Below, one piece after another: positions 35,923-45,798 of a DNA stretch of 64,000 nucleotides (within the stretch, counting starts at the first letter, position 1; each line of letters starts with the position of its first letter). This DNA is from Betaproteobacteria bacterium (GTDB taxonomy: Bacteria; Pseudomonadota; Gammaproteobacteria; Burkholderiales; Thiobacteraceae): positions 30,573 to 94,572 of the forward strand of contig JAHECG010000002.1 of assembly GCA_024641855.1 (NCBI GenBank), in the 5' to 3' direction. The notes below the pieces were generated by a model that was not told where the DNA came from, made no database searches, and saw only the letters and a list, made by a program, of their open reading frames with translations. A program made the position numbers and the translations under genes.

Positions 35923-36539
35923 ACCTACACAGCAAACAAAAGGTATCAGGGTTCACGCTGCTCGAAATGCTCGTTGCGCTTGCCATCTTTGCAATAATAT
36001 CCGTGATGACCTATCGCGGTCTGACGACTGTTCTGCAAACCCGTTCGCATCTTGCGCAAGAAAACCGCAAGTGGCAGGACGTGGCGCTACTCTTTACCCG
36101 CATTGAACAAGATTTGTCGATGCTGGCCAAGCGTTCCGTGCGTGATACCGACAACCGCTCTACTGCGCCATTCCTAGCCATGCCCATTGCACAGGGAGCA
36201 CAAGACGCAATCCTCATGTTTACCCGCATGGGATTCCCGGAACAAGCGAACACCTTAGCTGGACCATTGCGCTGCGGTTATCGCTTACGCCGCGATACCG
36301 TCGAACAACTTTTGTGGGCAGCCCCAGATGCAGCACCGCGCGCGACACCCATCGTCAATCATCTCCTAGACAATGTTGCCGCCATGGAATTCCAATATTT
36401 AGATCAGATAGGAACCTGGCACACGCATTGGCCACAACCGGGAAATACCCGTATTTTTCCCGCTGCCGTACGCATAGTCATCGAATTAAAATCCAAAGAA
36501 CGCATTACACGGATTTTCGCCCTACCGGCATTACAATGA
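35919..36539 (+). CDS. gspJ: GspJ, minor pseudopilin
   Basis: 206 aa with the prepilin motif GFTLLEMLVALAIFAIISVM and the GspJ-type body (YRGLTTVLQTRSHLAQENRK, LFTRIEQDLSMLAKR). It is part of the pseudopilus tip. It overlaps gspI by 4 nt (ATGA). Confidence 0.93.
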   Translation: MNLHSKQKVSGFTLLEMLVALAIFAIISVMTYRGLTTVLQTRSHLAQENRKWQDVALLFTRIEQDLSMLAKRSVRDTDNRSTAPFLAMPIAQGAQDAILMFTRMGFPEQANTLAGPLRCGYRLRRDTVEQLLWAAPDAAPRATPIVNHLLDNVAAMEFQYLDQIGTWHTHWPQPGNTRIFPAAVRIVIELKSKERITRIFALPALQ

Positions 36540-37465
36540 CCCGAGGCAAACAACAAGGCGCAGCCCTAATCTTGGCCATCCTCGTCGTAGCGTTAGCATC
36601 GACCATCGCTATCTTCATGGCTAGCCAGCAGTCCTTGTGGACACAACAAATGCTTAATCTAAAGGGGCGTGCGCAAGCCGAGGCATTGGCGCATGCCGCA
36701 ATCGATTGGTCACGCGGGGTATTGGCAGAAGATGCGCGCAACAGCAAAGCCGACCATTTTGGAGAATCCTGGGCGCGTGGCTTAATTTCGTTACCCGTCG
36801 AATCCACTAATATCAGCGGCACCCTTACCGATCAGCAAGCTTTGTTTAACTTAAATAACTTGGTGCGTGATGGCCATGACAGCGAAAATGATATCGCGTT
36901 GTTCAAGCGCTTACTGGCCCACTTGCAACTACCGACAGAGCTTGTGAATCCATTGTTGGATTGGATTGATGAAGATAGTATGGTACATATTCCCGGTGGC
37001 GCAGAAGATGTCGAATATTTGCAGAGTCCTCAACCATATCGATGCGCAAATCAAGCTTTATTGAGTGTCGATGAGCTTTACCGCGTGCGTGGTTTCAATA
37101 AATCGAATATAGACCGACTTAAACCCTTCGTCACAGCGCTACCCGAACGCACGACGATTAATATCAATACCGCACCGCGTGAGATTTTGAGCGCCTTATT
37201 ACCCGATTACGCAGAAACTGATATCAGCACCCTACTCGATAATCGAAAGACTGCTTTTTTTAAAAGCAAACAAGATTTCCGCGCACGCCTGCCGATAGCC
37301 ACATCGGGTTTGCGCGATGAATCTTTTGATGTTGCCAGTAACTATTTTTTAGTCCAGATCATCGTACGTGCCCAACACGCCGACAGCGCTTACAAGGCGC
37401 TTCTGGCCAGGACGCTTACGGGGAACTGGCCAGTGATCGTTTGGCAATCAAAATTAGTCGAATAA
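36536..37465 (+). CDS. gspK: GspK, pseudopilus tip protein
   Basis: 309 aa. The leader QQG precedes AALILAILVVALASTIAIFM. The absence of Glu5 is normal for GspK, which caps the pseudopilus. The large globular domain includes LDWIDEDSMVHIPGGAEDVEYL and ININTAPREILSALLPD, typical of the GspK SAM-like domains. It starts at the ATG at 36536, overlapping the gspJ stop (ATGA). The frame is open a further 222 bp upstream inside gspJ, but that part is not coding. Confidence 0.94.
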   Translation: MTRGKQQGAALILAILVVALASTIAIFMASQQSLWTQQMLNLKGRAQAEALAHAAIDWSRGVLAEDARNSKADHFGESWARGLISLPVESTNISGTLTDQQALFNLNNLVRDGHDSENDIALFKRLLAHLQLPTELVNPLLDWIDEDSMVHIPGGAEDVEYLQSPQPYRCANQALLSVDELYRVRGFNKSNIDRLKPFVTALPERTTININTAPREILSALLPDYAETDISTLLDNRKTAFFKSKQDFRARLPIATSGLRDESFDVASNYFLVQIIVRAQHADSAYKALLARTLTGNWPVIVWQSKLVE

Positions 37466-37490
37466 ACATAACGCGTTTTTAGGATTAGGC

Positions 37491-38711
37491 ATGTCGATCT
37501 TGCAAATTTATGTTCCCGAGTCAGGTATTGCGGAAAACTGCGCCTGGGTCTTGCGCGATGCTGGCACCGTTAAGACCGGTAGCAGCGCCTGTTCAGCTGT
37601 TCCGCAGGCCGATCAAATCCTACTCATCGTTGCCGCAAGCCGCGTATTGCTCACTCAAATCCATCTGCCCGCAGTTAGACAAGGTAAATTGCGTGAACTT
37701 TTGGCCTTTGCGGTAGAAGACAAATTACTCACCGAGCCGGACAAAATTCATGTCGTTGCTTCCTCACGCATACAGAGTGGTGAGACGCCGGTTGCCATTA
37801 TCGATAGAGCCTGGTTTCGACAACAATTAACCTATTTGCAACAACAGGGCATCCACCCCACCCAAGCGTTGCCCGAAACGCTACTACCTCGCTTAGCAAG
37901 TACTGCCTGGAGCCTAGTCTGGAATGGTCAAGGTGGTTTTGTGCGCATCGGCCCTAGCGCCGGAATTGTTGTCGATGGCGGAGACCTGCATACCCCGCCA
38001 ATCGCTTTAACGCTGGCACTGGAGGAGGCGCGCCTCTTAAAAACAGCGCCATCGCGCCTCTTGGTCTACCCCATCAATGGCGCCAGTACGCCTGAGTGGT
38101 CAAACAGTTTGAACCTCGACATCGAACAATGTGGCACGTGGGCATGGCAAAATGCCGAAACCCATGACGCTTCCACGTTAAATTTATTACAGGGTGAGTT
38201 CGCCCCTCCAAAGAAAAATAAAACCTGGCTGCCCCAATTGCGCCCAGTATTCGTTCTCATCGGTTTAATTGTTACCGTACAACTGGTTGCACTATTTGCA
38301 GATTGGCTGCTTCTGCGCCAAGAGCATCAACGATTGCAAAACGAAATGGTTGCTACGTTTAAACAAGCATTTCCTGAAGCTACTGCCATTGTCGATCCAG
38401 CATTACAAATGCGCCGCAATCTCTCCGATATACAACGTGCGCACGGTACTTTAGCCAGTACCGACTTCTTACCGCTTCTGGCCGCTGCCGCACCCGTCAT
38501 CCATCAAGCAAAACTTCTAGGCATGCACTATGAGCAAGACCAACTACAAATTGAAATCTTGATCCGCGATACCATCCAAATGGAGACTTTACGCGAACAG
38601 CTCAGCTCATTACCCTACCCTGCAATCATTAACACATCAGAGACAACACCGACCGGAATCAAAGCCCAGCTAAAGCTCGGCTCGAATTTCTTGTCCCACG
38701 AGAAAAAATAA
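37491..38711 (+). CDS. gspL: GspL, type II secretion inner-membrane protein
   Basis: 406 aa. A cytoplasmic actin-like domain (~1-235; LLIVAASRVLLTQIHLPAVR and KLRELLAFAVEDKLL) binds the GspE N-terminus. One TM helix (~247-268, PVFVLIGLIVTVQLVALFAD) and a periplasmic ferredoxin-like domain follow. It recruits the ATPase to the membrane. It starts 25 bp after gspK. Confidence 0.9.
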   Translation: MSILQIYVPESGIAENCAWVLRDAGTVKTGSSACSAVPQADQILLIVAASRVLLTQIHLPAVRQGKLRELLAFAVEDKLLTEPDKIHVVASSRIQSGETPVAIIDRAWFRQQLTYLQQQGIHPTQALPETLLPRLASTAWSLVWNGQGGFVRIGPSAGIVVDGGDLHTPPIALTLALEEARLLKTAPSRLLVYPINGASTPEWSNSLNLDIEQCGTWAWQNAETHDASTLNLLQGEFAPPKKNKTWLPQLRPVFVLIGLIVTVQLVALFADWLLLRQEHQRLQNEMVATFKQAFPEATAIVDPALQMRRNLSDIQRAHGTLASTDFLPLLAAAAPVIHQAKLLGMHYEQDQLQIEILIRDTIQMETLREQLSSLPYPAIINTSETTPTGIKAQLKLGSNFLSHEKK

Positions 38712-39202
38712 TGAAAGACAAAATACTAGCCTTTTGGCAGCAACGAAATTACGCCGAGCGCCGCACCATCATGATCGCGGGCACGCTACTGATGACCGCA
38801 CTACTGTATGTCTTTATATGGCATCCGTTAACACAAGAACAACAGCGCTTACGAACCGTACTTCCGCAGATACGTGCTACAACGGCGCAAATGCATCATC
38901 AAGCTACAGCGATAAACCATCTACGCAATGTGCCGCAAAAAAACTTTAACGCTAATATCCGTGAGGCCCTTGAAAAGGCGGCAGTAATTAGCGCACTTGG
39001 CTCACCATTTCAACAGACGCTCCTAGACAATAGACACGCAAAAATCACAATCAATGCCATCGCCTTCGATCGCTGGATCGAATGGATCAATATTCTGCAA
39101 TCAGAACAAGGTGTCCGTATTGAATCGGCGGAAATCGTTACGCTTACCGAACCCGGCATAGTGAAAATTCAAGCCACGCTTTCTTCGCCCGCCAGCCGCT
39201 AA
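38711..39202 (+). CDS. gspM: GspM, type II secretion inner-membrane protein
   Basis: 163 aa: a short basic N-terminus (WQQRNYAERRTIMIAG), one TM helix (~18-37), a coiled-coil spacer and a periplasmic ferredoxin-like domain. This is the normal GspM plan; it pairs with GspL. Start and stop overlap both neighbours (TAATG). Confidence 0.88.
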   Translation: MKDKILAFWQQRNYAERRTIMIAGTLLMTALLYVFIWHPLTQEQQRLRTVLPQIRATTAQMHHQATAINHLRNVPQKNFNANIREALEKAAVISALGSPFQQTLLDNRHAKITINAIAFDRWIEWINILQSEQGVRIESAEIVTLTEPGIVKIQATLSSPASR

Positions 39203-39954
39203 TGCGTTTTACCCCGACCGGACAAAAACCTTATATCGCCATACTGTGCGCGGCCTATTTACTGATTTTAGCTGCCACCACCCCAGCAATACTCCTTGAA
39301 AAAATTTTTGCTACGCAGTCCGGCATCCAATTGGAACACCTTTCGGGGACACTTTGGCATGGCACTGTAGGCAAGGTAAGCTTTCCCAGGAGGATCGGCG
39401 TAGCACCCATTCAAAACCTGCAATGGAACTTTCAATGGCATTATTTATTCCGTGGAGAACTCGCCGTTAACCTTGAAAGCGCCGACATCGTTGGTAGCCT
39501 AACTTTGGCGCGTGGCTTCGGTGGACTGCGTATAGCGCAAGCTGATCTTGCCCTGCCGACAGAAGACCTAACGCAATTCTTCCCGCAGCTTGGCCTTTGG
39601 CAGCCCGGTGGCGAGGTGCAACTCCAAACGCAAGGTTTCGCACCGAATACGAGAACGGCCGACGAGATAAATATTGTATGGCGCAACGCAACGCTTAATT
39701 TAACCTCATTGCAACCCTTGGGAGATTATCAGCTACAACTGCTAAACGAAGATGGGCAAATTAAGACTCGACTGAAAACACTAACCGGAAAACTGCAATT
39801 AGAAGGTGTTGGCACATTCACGAAGGATGGATTCCAATTCACCGGCAGCGCTCGTGCGTTTCCCGCCTACGCTACACAACTTAAACCGCTACTAGATTCG
39901 TTTGGGCAAGACCGCGGAGATGGCTCACATATTTTTCAGCTAGCGTTTCATTAA
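39202..39954 (+). CDS. gspN: GspN, type II secretion accessory protein
   Basis: 250 aa. One N-terminal TM helix (~11-32) is followed by a periplasmic beta-rich domain with the GspN-type signature HLSGTLWHGTVGKVSFP and LQNLQWNF-like strands. GspN is present in only some type II systems and its role is not settled. It is the last gene of the second gsp cluster and overlaps the convergent GGDEF/EAL gene by 4 nt. Confidence 0.85.
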   Translation: MRFTPTGQKPYIAILCAAYLLILAATTPAILLEKIFATQSGIQLEHLSGTLWHGTVGKVSFPRRIGVAPIQNLQWNFQWHYLFRGELAVNLESADIVGSLTLARGFGGLRIAQADLALPTEDLTQFFPQLGLWQPGGEVQLQTQGFAPNTRTADEINIVWRNATLNLTSLQPLGDYQLQLLNEDGQIKTRLKTLTGKLQLEGVGTFTKDGFQFTGSARAFPAYATQLKPLLDSFGQDRGDGSHIFQLAFH

Positions 39955-42038
39955 CCTGGGTTTTGACTTAGGAAAGTGGACAGCGGCTGCGGTTCAATTA
40001 ACCAATTCCCTTGGACATAATCAACCCCAATTCGCTTTAAATGATCGTGAATCATTTCAGATTCCACATACTCCGCAATCGTCTTCAATCCCAAGATATG
40101 GCCGATATGATTAATCGATTCGACCATGGCACAATCCATGGGATCCGTTGCCATGTCTTGTACGAAGGCGCCATCAATCTTCAAGTAATCAACAGGCAAA
40201 TTCTTCAAATACGTAAAAGAAGACAACCCGCTCCCGAAATCATCAAGCGAAAACTTACACCCTTTTAATTTGAGTGCGTGAATAAAACGAATCGCATCCG
40301 TTAAATTGGTGATGGCCGCCGTTTCTGTAATTTCAAAGCAAATTGCCGCATAAGGCACGTGGTTAATGTTGAATTGACGTTCAATAAAATCCAAAAACTT
40401 TTCATCGCAAAGTGAATGCCCCGAAAGATTTATAGTACAAACCGATTGGCCATCATAGGCCTTGGGAAATAACAAAGGAAACGCTGACAAGGTCGCCCCG
40501 ACGACCCAACGGTCGATCGATGGCATTAAGTTATAACGCTCTGCGGCAGGGATGAATGCCATCGGCAACACCACCTCCCCGTCATCATCCAGCATCCGCA
40601 ACAAAATCTCAAAATGCGTATCGGCCCCCGAGTGCGGATACAACGGCAAGATCGGCTGCACATAGAGGCGCATGCGATTTTCTTCCAAGGCCCGTGTAAT
40701 GAGCGTTACCCACTGCATCTCGCCTTGCCGTTTAACCAACTCCGCATCTTCGGCTTTGTAAACGTGTACGCGATTCCGTCCGCGATCTTTTGCCTCATAG
40801 CATGCTGCATCAGCGTAGCTAAGCAGCCCGGACAACCCCTCGCTTTCCGCCGTGATGGCGACTAAGCCGATACTGACGCCGATCGAAAAAGAATTATCGT
40901 GCCAAACAAAGCGAAAATCCTTTACCTGCTGACGTAATACATCAGCAATGGGATGAGCTTGCTCTAAATTACAGTTCAGCAGCAACACGCCAAACTCATC
41001 CCCGCCCAAACGGGCTAACGTATCTCGGTCTCGCAATCGCGCTTGCAACAAGGTCGCCAGCTGACGTAACAATTCATCTCCGGCTATGTGGCCTGATGTG
41101 TCGTTCACGATTTTGAACTGGTCTAAATCCAGATAACACAGGGTATGCGCCTCATTCTGTTCGCGTGCACTAATCAAGGCCCGCTCCAAACGTATTTCAA
41201 ATTCCCGTCGATTCGGCAAGCCCGTCAACGCATCATGTGATGCTTGATAGGAAAGTCGAGAAGTTGCTTCGTCGATACGCTCCTGTAAATTTTCATGAGA
41301 CATTTTGAGTGCAGCCGTCATCCTGTTGACACCATGCTCCAATACTTGCAACTCTCCTGTTGAAATTTCATCGACGCAAACATTCAATTCGCCGTTAGCG
41401 ATCTTCTGCACAGCATCTGATAAATATTGGATTGGACGCGTCACTTGTCGACTCATGCGAAATGCCAGTATGCCGCTCACCGACAACCCTAAAAAAGTAA
41501 TCATGAGCCCATTACGAACCAACTCGTTCTGGCGTTGGACGGTGTGCGCACGGCTCATTTCCACATACACACGCCCAACGTTTTGCATTTTCATTGATTG
41601 TTTTTTGTCTGCATTGGCAATATCTTCAATCTCAATTTGACTTAACATCACCGGCGCACTAAAAATTAGCGTCGTGTCATTTTCAGAGGTAGCAAGATCA
41701 AGACCGGTGTGTGTATTTAGTAATTGCTGTGCCTGTGCCACTGTACCGTTTTGGGCCAAAACACGATTGTTAATATCTGCAATCATGACCCAATTAACAT
41801 CCGCTTCTCTTTTTGCTTCACGCGTCAAATGCTGAAGAATCTCGTGGTTCGCAGAAAAAACACCATATTCGCTGGCCGGCGCCAATTGACGCGCAATCGC
41901 CAAGCCGCGTTCACGTAGCGATCGTTCAATATCCATGATTTGGCTATTGATAAAATAGAGCGCTAAAACCACTGCGATTAAAGCGGTCGGTGCCAGCGCG
42001 AGAAACAACACCTTGCCTTGGATACCCCATTTATTCAT
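39951..42038 (-). CDS. Membrane GGDEF/EAL cyclic-di-GMP enzyme with periplasmic sensor and HAMP
   Basis: 695 aa. TM1 (~9-30), a periplasmic sensor (~31-175), TM2 (~178-196), HAMP (~197-250), GGDEF domain (~265-425) and EAL domain (~440-690). The cyclase site GGDEF (345-349) and the RxxD product-inhibition site (336-339) are intact. The phosphodiesterase signature is EIL at 477-479 instead of EAL, but the downstream metal and catalytic motifs (NLSGHSL, FEITETA, LDDFGSG, KIDG, AEYVE) are kept, so both activities are possible. It is coupled (ATGA) to the upstream periplasmic binding protein and probably senses it. Confidence 0.92.
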   Translation of the reverse strand: MNKWGIQGKVLFLALAPTALIAVVLALYFINSQIMDIERSLRERGLAIARQLAPASEYGVFSANHEILQHLTREAKREADVNWVMIADINNRVLAQNGTVAQAQQLLNTHTGLDLATSENDTTLIFSAPVMLSQIEIEDIANADKKQSMKMQNVGRVYVEMSRAHTVQRQNELVRNGLMITFLGLSVSGILAFRMSRQVTRPIQYLSDAVQKIANGELNVCVDEISTGELQVLEHGVNRMTAALKMSHENLQERIDEATSRLSYQASHDALTGLPNRREFEIRLERALISAREQNEAHTLCYLDLDQFKIVNDTSGHIAGDELLRQLATLLQARLRDRDTLARLGGDEFGVLLLNCNLEQAHPIADVLRQQVKDFRFVWHDNSFSIGVSIGLVAITAESEGLSGLLSYADAACYEAKDRGRNRVHVYKAEDAELVKRQGEMQWVTLITRALEENRMRLYVQPILPLYPHSGADTHFEILLRMLDDDGEVVLPMAFIPAAERYNLMPSIDRWVVGATLSAFPLLFPKAYDGQSVCTINLSGHSLCDEKFLDFIERQFNINHVPYAAICFEITETAAITNLTDAIRFIHALKLKGCKFSLDDFGSGLSSFTYLKNLPVDYLKIDGAFVQDMATDPMDCAMVESINHIGHILGLKTIAEYVESEMIHDHLKRIGVDYVQGNWLIEPQPLSTFLSQNPG

Positions 42039-42976
42039 TCGCGCTCCGCTCCCGCTTTAATGTGTTCCAATATCGTCGCTTCTTCCTGTAGACCAACACC
42101 CAATGACTGTCCGACTGAATAATTCACACTGACAGAAAAATATTTTGGGTGCTGCGGCGGCGGTAGCTGAACATTCCTTGTTTGAAATATGTGTATAAGG
42201 GTTTCGGCCGTTTGCTGCCCGATTTGCGCCGGTGTCGAATACACTGCCGCAAGTGCACCCGCTTTAACATAGGCGTTGGAATACGCGATTAACGGTGTTT
42301 GCACACGATAGGATGTCAGTAAAATACTTTGCGCGGTATTTGAATTAAAAATCAACGGGTCTGGCAACGCCAACAACACTTTGCTTTTGGCTAACAAACG
42401 CTTCAATGCAGGAATAATTTCATCCTGATTTGCCACCTGTTGAATATCCAGGACTAGTTTCTGCTCACGTGCTGTTTGCTGCAAAGGTTTAATACGCTCA
42501 ACTGAGCCCGACCCCAGCAAAATACCGACACTATTACGCCCAGGCAGCAACTGCTTGATCAGTCGAAATTGACGTGCCCAGGGTTGATCCAAATAGATCG
42601 CCGAAAATCCACTAGCGTCTCGACGGGTACGGCTCCGCGCAAACTCATAATTCTGACGTGGCACCAAAATATTGAGCGTTGGCTTATTGATATTAAGTGT
42701 GGTGTCCATGGCGCGTGTACCGACCGCCACCAACATGTCCGCTTCTGCCAAATCCGGCGAATTCTCCGCCAGGGCTTCCAACATCAGCGTGCGCAGCACA
42801 ATCGAGGAGCCTTGCTCCCGTAGATGGCTACGCATGGTTTCTACTGCTTCGCGATATGACGTACCATTTCCGCTTAAAACCACCAGTACTTGCGGGGCGG
42901 CGAATGCGAATCTCGATACAAAACACAAAGTACATACAAGTAGTATGCGTCTGTAAACACGCCACCTAAGTCGCAT
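42035..42976 (-). CDS. Periplasmic ABC_sub_bind-type protein
   Basis: 313 aa with a signal peptide (~1-27, FAFA-A). The body has the two-lobed type I periplasmic-binding-protein look of the ABC_sub_bind family: VLVVLSGNGTSYREAVETM, ADMLVAVGTRAMDTTL, VGILLGSGSVERIKPL and LLALPDPLIFNSNTAQSILL. No ABC permease or ATPase is adjacent. It lies between a TonB receptor and a GGDEF/EAL sensor, so it more likely presents a ligand to the sensor than feeds a transporter (inference). Confidence 0.8.
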   Translation of the reverse strand: MRLRWRVYRRILLVCTLCFVSRFAFAAPQVLVVLSGNGTSYREAVETMRSHLREQGSSIVLRTLMLEALAENSPDLAEADMLVAVGTRAMDTTLNINKPTLNILVPRQNYEFARSRTRRDASGFSAIYLDQPWARQFRLIKQLLPGRNSVGILLGSGSVERIKPLQQTAREQKLVLDIQQVANQDEIIPALKRLLAKSKVLLALPDPLIFNSNTAQSILLTSYRVQTPLIAYSNAYVKAGALAAVYSTPAQIGQQTAETLIHIFQTRNVQLPPPQHPKYFSVSVNYSVGQSLGVGLQEEATILEHIKAGAERE

Positions 42977-42998
42977 TCTGATCGTGTCTTTAAACAGA

Positions 42999-44981
42999 CT
43001 AAAACTCCATACTCAACGTTGCGAGCACACGCAATTTAAATTCATTATCGTTGCGATATTCGGTATATGGTTTGAACAAATTTTGAAATACGACTGCCGC
43101 TTGGCCACGCTGGCCCGCCAAATGAAAATCATGCGCCAAGCGTGCATCCAAACGCCGATGAATTTTCAAGCGATCGCCATCGCCGATCGGTTCGAGCAAA
43201 CTCACATAGTAATATCCCAAACTAGCCTCAATAGTGCTGCCAAAGCGATGTGACAGTAACGCGCTCGCCGTATGGCTAGGGGTCGCGTATTGCAAATCCT
43301 CTGCCACAGCATTGTTAAAGGATCGATCAATAATGGTTTTGGTATAGGCGTGTGAAAAATTAAGTTGCGAGCCACCTACGTGCCAACGAACTTGTGTTTG
43401 CACGCCCTTTGTCGTCACATCTGCAGCATTTTGAAATACAAAATACTCGAAGGGGGCGATCACCTTAACCGGCGCAATCACATTACGAACACGATCTACA
43501 TAGAATCGAACATCCGCCGAAAATCCCTGAATAGGCGCATCGAACAGATAAGCCAATTCATGACTCGTAATCTTCTCCGGAGGTAAGCTGGCGTTACCGA
43601 AAAAACGAGGCACCGATATCGGGCCAATGGCCGTATTAATCCTGACACTGTAGCTGCCAATATCTTCAAGTACGGTAGGGGTTCGTAGGGCACGCGATAT
43701 ACCAGCGCGAATCGTGTGCCCCGGGGCTAAGTGATAGCTCAGCGCCAAACGCGGCGATAGGTCGGTACCGGTAATATCGTTACGCTCCAAAGCCGCACCG
43801 GTATTCACAACCCAATCCGTGGCTGGGCGCCATTCGGCATTAAAAAAAGCACGGTGTAATTGCGTCTTTTGGGTTTGTTCATTTCCCAAATACAGCGGGG
43901 CATGCACCTGATCCAATCGGCTGCTTAGACCCCAAGCCAAACGCAATGTGGGCGTTAAGCGCTGATTGCGTTGAAACTCAAGATCAAAACGCTCCGCATC
44001 GAGATCATTGCGGATCACCGTCGCCAGAATCGGTAATGCGCCATTCAAAAACGGGATGGTGGTGAACACTTCATGATTTACGTTATAGGTGTGGTAAAAC
44101 TGTAAGGACATCTCATCATCAGGCCCCACGGCTTGACGCCACACCAATTGCTGAAAACTGCTTTGCACTTGCTGGTTACGCGGCCCATCGGTTTTACTAC
44201 CAAAATAACCGATCCCGAATGCCGCGCCGGTATAGCCTAATTGCACTTGTAAGCTATTGTGATTATCAATACGGAAGTCTCCACGCGCAGAAACTGAATC
44301 TGTGTGTTGGCTATCGTTGCGCAACTCAAAGCCGCTATCTTGTTTATGACTTAACGTAACGCGATAGTCCCAACCACCTACGGCCCCTCCCATGCGCACC
44401 AGTCCATCGGCAACATCGGGCGCGCCGATTCGACTTGTGACCAATACACCCTGATCCTGAACCGGATGCCGAGTAATGATATTGATCACGCCGAGAAATG
44501 CGTTGGCACCATAGGTGGCGGCATTGGGTCCGCGCGTAACTTCAATCCGCTCGATATCTTCCAAGGCAAGCGGCAAAGCAGTCCAAGGCACCTGCCCGAA
44601 CATCGGGGTATAAACCGACTTCCCATCAAGCAATACTTGCACACGACCAAAAAAACGATTATTGAGCCCCCCGCTGACCAAGTGTTCATTGCCAGAAAAA
44701 AGCCCAACGTAAAAACCAGGAACCAAGCGAAACACATCAGACAGATCACGAAAACCCGATGTCCGGATCATTTCGCGATCAATCACAGTGACCGCCGCCG
44801 GCGCTTCTGCAATCGGCTGCACCAAACGTGAAACCGTCAGCACCATCGGCATGTCGCTATAAAAATCCTGCTCAGATAACGGGGTATTCACAGATTCAAC
44901 AGCAACAGCCCCTGCTGTAAATAACATTCCAAATATACTGAACAATATTCCGCAGAACGGATGATCGATTAATGCTTTCAT
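42999..44981 (-). CDS. TonB-dependent outer-membrane receptor
   Basis: About 660 aa. Signal peptide, then the plug (~40-155; VTVIDREMIRTSGFRDLSDV, RVQVLLDGKSVYTPMFG, LEDIERIEVTRGPNAATYGA) and a ~500-residue barrel that ends LSMEF with terminal Phe. The ligand cannot be read. I prefer the ATG at 44981 because GGGG lies 9 nt upstream; the ATG at 44996 is also open but lacks a ribosome site. It is the first gene of the receptor, binding protein and GGDEF/EAL group. Confidence 0.92.
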   Translation of the reverse strand: MKALIDHPFCGILFSIFGMLFTAGAVAVESVNTPLSEQDFYSDMPMVLTVSRLVQPIAEAPAAVTVIDREMIRTSGFRDLSDVFRLVPGFYVGLFSGNEHLVSGGLNNRFFGRVQVLLDGKSVYTPMFGQVPWTALPLALEDIERIEVTRGPNAATYGANAFLGVINIITRHPVQDQGVLVTSRIGAPDVADGLVRMGGAVGGWDYRVTLSHKQDSGFELRNDSQHTDSVSARGDFRIDNHNSLQVQLGYTGAAFGIGYFGSKTDGPRNQQVQSSFQQLVWRQAVGPDDEMSLQFYHTYNVNHEVFTTIPFLNGALPILATVIRNDLDAERFDLEFQRNQRLTPTLRLAWGLSSRLDQVHAPLYLGNEQTQKTQLHRAFFNAEWRPATDWVVNTGAALERNDITGTDLSPRLALSYHLAPGHTIRAGISRALRTPTVLEDIGSYSVRINTAIGPISVPRFFGNASLPPEKITSHELAYLFDAPIQGFSADVRFYVDRVRNVIAPVKVIAPFEYFVFQNAADVTTKGVQTQVRWHVGGSQLNFSHAYTKTIIDRSFNNAVAEDLQYATPSHTASALLSHRFGSTIEASLGYYYVSLLEPIGDGDRLKIHRRLDARLAHDFHLAGQRGQAAVVFQNLFKPYTEYRNDNEFKLRVLATLSMEF

Positions 44982-45060
44982 GTTCTTGTTCCCCATACGC
45001 CAACAGCGATACTCAACGGGAATGTTGGCAACGCATCATTCGTAGCATTGAAATGTTTTT

Positions 45061-45759
45061 TTAATCCAACTTATTCCAAATACACGACCCTTTGCTTGCT
45101 TTCTCGATGTCTCCCAACAAGGCTTCATGTGCCGCTAATTCCTCTGTGGATGCGAACAAGACTTGCAATGGCAAAGAAGACGTAAGCGCCGCATCAGCAG
45201 TGATTTCTTGTGTCGTCGGTGCCATCTCAATCATCAAGCTTTCCTGACCGCGTGTCATAGCGAGATACACTTCCGACAAAAGCTCCGCATCCAGTAAGGC
45301 GCCATGCAAGGTACGGTTGGAGTTGTCGACTGCATAGCGTTTACATAATGCATCCAAATTATTTTTCTGGCCGGGATGCAGATCTTTGGCCAGTTTTAAA
45401 GTATCAATCACACCGGCACAATAAGTTTCGACAGGCGCCAAATTCAGCAGTGACAATTCATGATTCAGAAATCCCACATCAAACGGCGCATTATGAATGA
45501 CCAATTCGCCACCACTGACAAAACGGATGAACTCTTGCGATACCTCTGCGAACTTGGGCTTATCTTGCAGAAATTCTAGACTGATACCGTGAACCTGCTG
45601 CGCGCCGCTGTCGATTTCGCGTTCCGGATTGAGATAGCAGTGGTAGTGATTCCCGGTGAGGCGGCGATTGACCATCTCCACCGCAGCGACTTCGATAATG
45701 CGATGGCCGAGCGCTGGACTCAGACCCGTCGTTTCAGTATCCAAAATAATTTGTCGCAT
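45061..45759 (-). CDS. dnaQ: DnaQ, DNA polymerase III epsilon subunit
   Basis: A 232-aa proofreading 3'-5' exonuclease. ExoI motif LDTETTGLSP (Asp7, Glu9), ExoII region VIHNAPFDVGFLN, ExoIII HGALLDAELL. The C-terminal ~50 residues carry the region that binds the polymerase alpha subunit. It lies 39 bp after rnhA, the common rnhA-dnaQ order. Confidence 0.95.
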   Translation of the reverse strand: MRQIILDTETTGLSPALGHRIIEVAAVEMVNRRLTGNHYHCYLNPEREIDSGAQQVHGISLEFLQDKPKFAEVSQEFIRFVSGGELVIHNAPFDVGFLNHELSLLNLAPVETYCAGVIDTLKLAKDLHPGQKNNLDALCKRYAVDNSNRTLHGALLDAELLSEVYLAMTRGQESLMIEMAPTTQEITADAALTSSLPLQVLFASTEELAAHEALLGDIEKASKGSCIWNKLD

Positions 45760-45798
45760 TACATTCCAATAAAATTGTGATTTTCGTTCTAACTGATA

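Noticed and set aside
36314-36535. N-terminal extension of gspK by 74 codons
   Set aside because: It overlaps gspJ entirely and would bury the prepilin leader; the ATG at 36536 gives the normal GspK start with 4-nt coupling.
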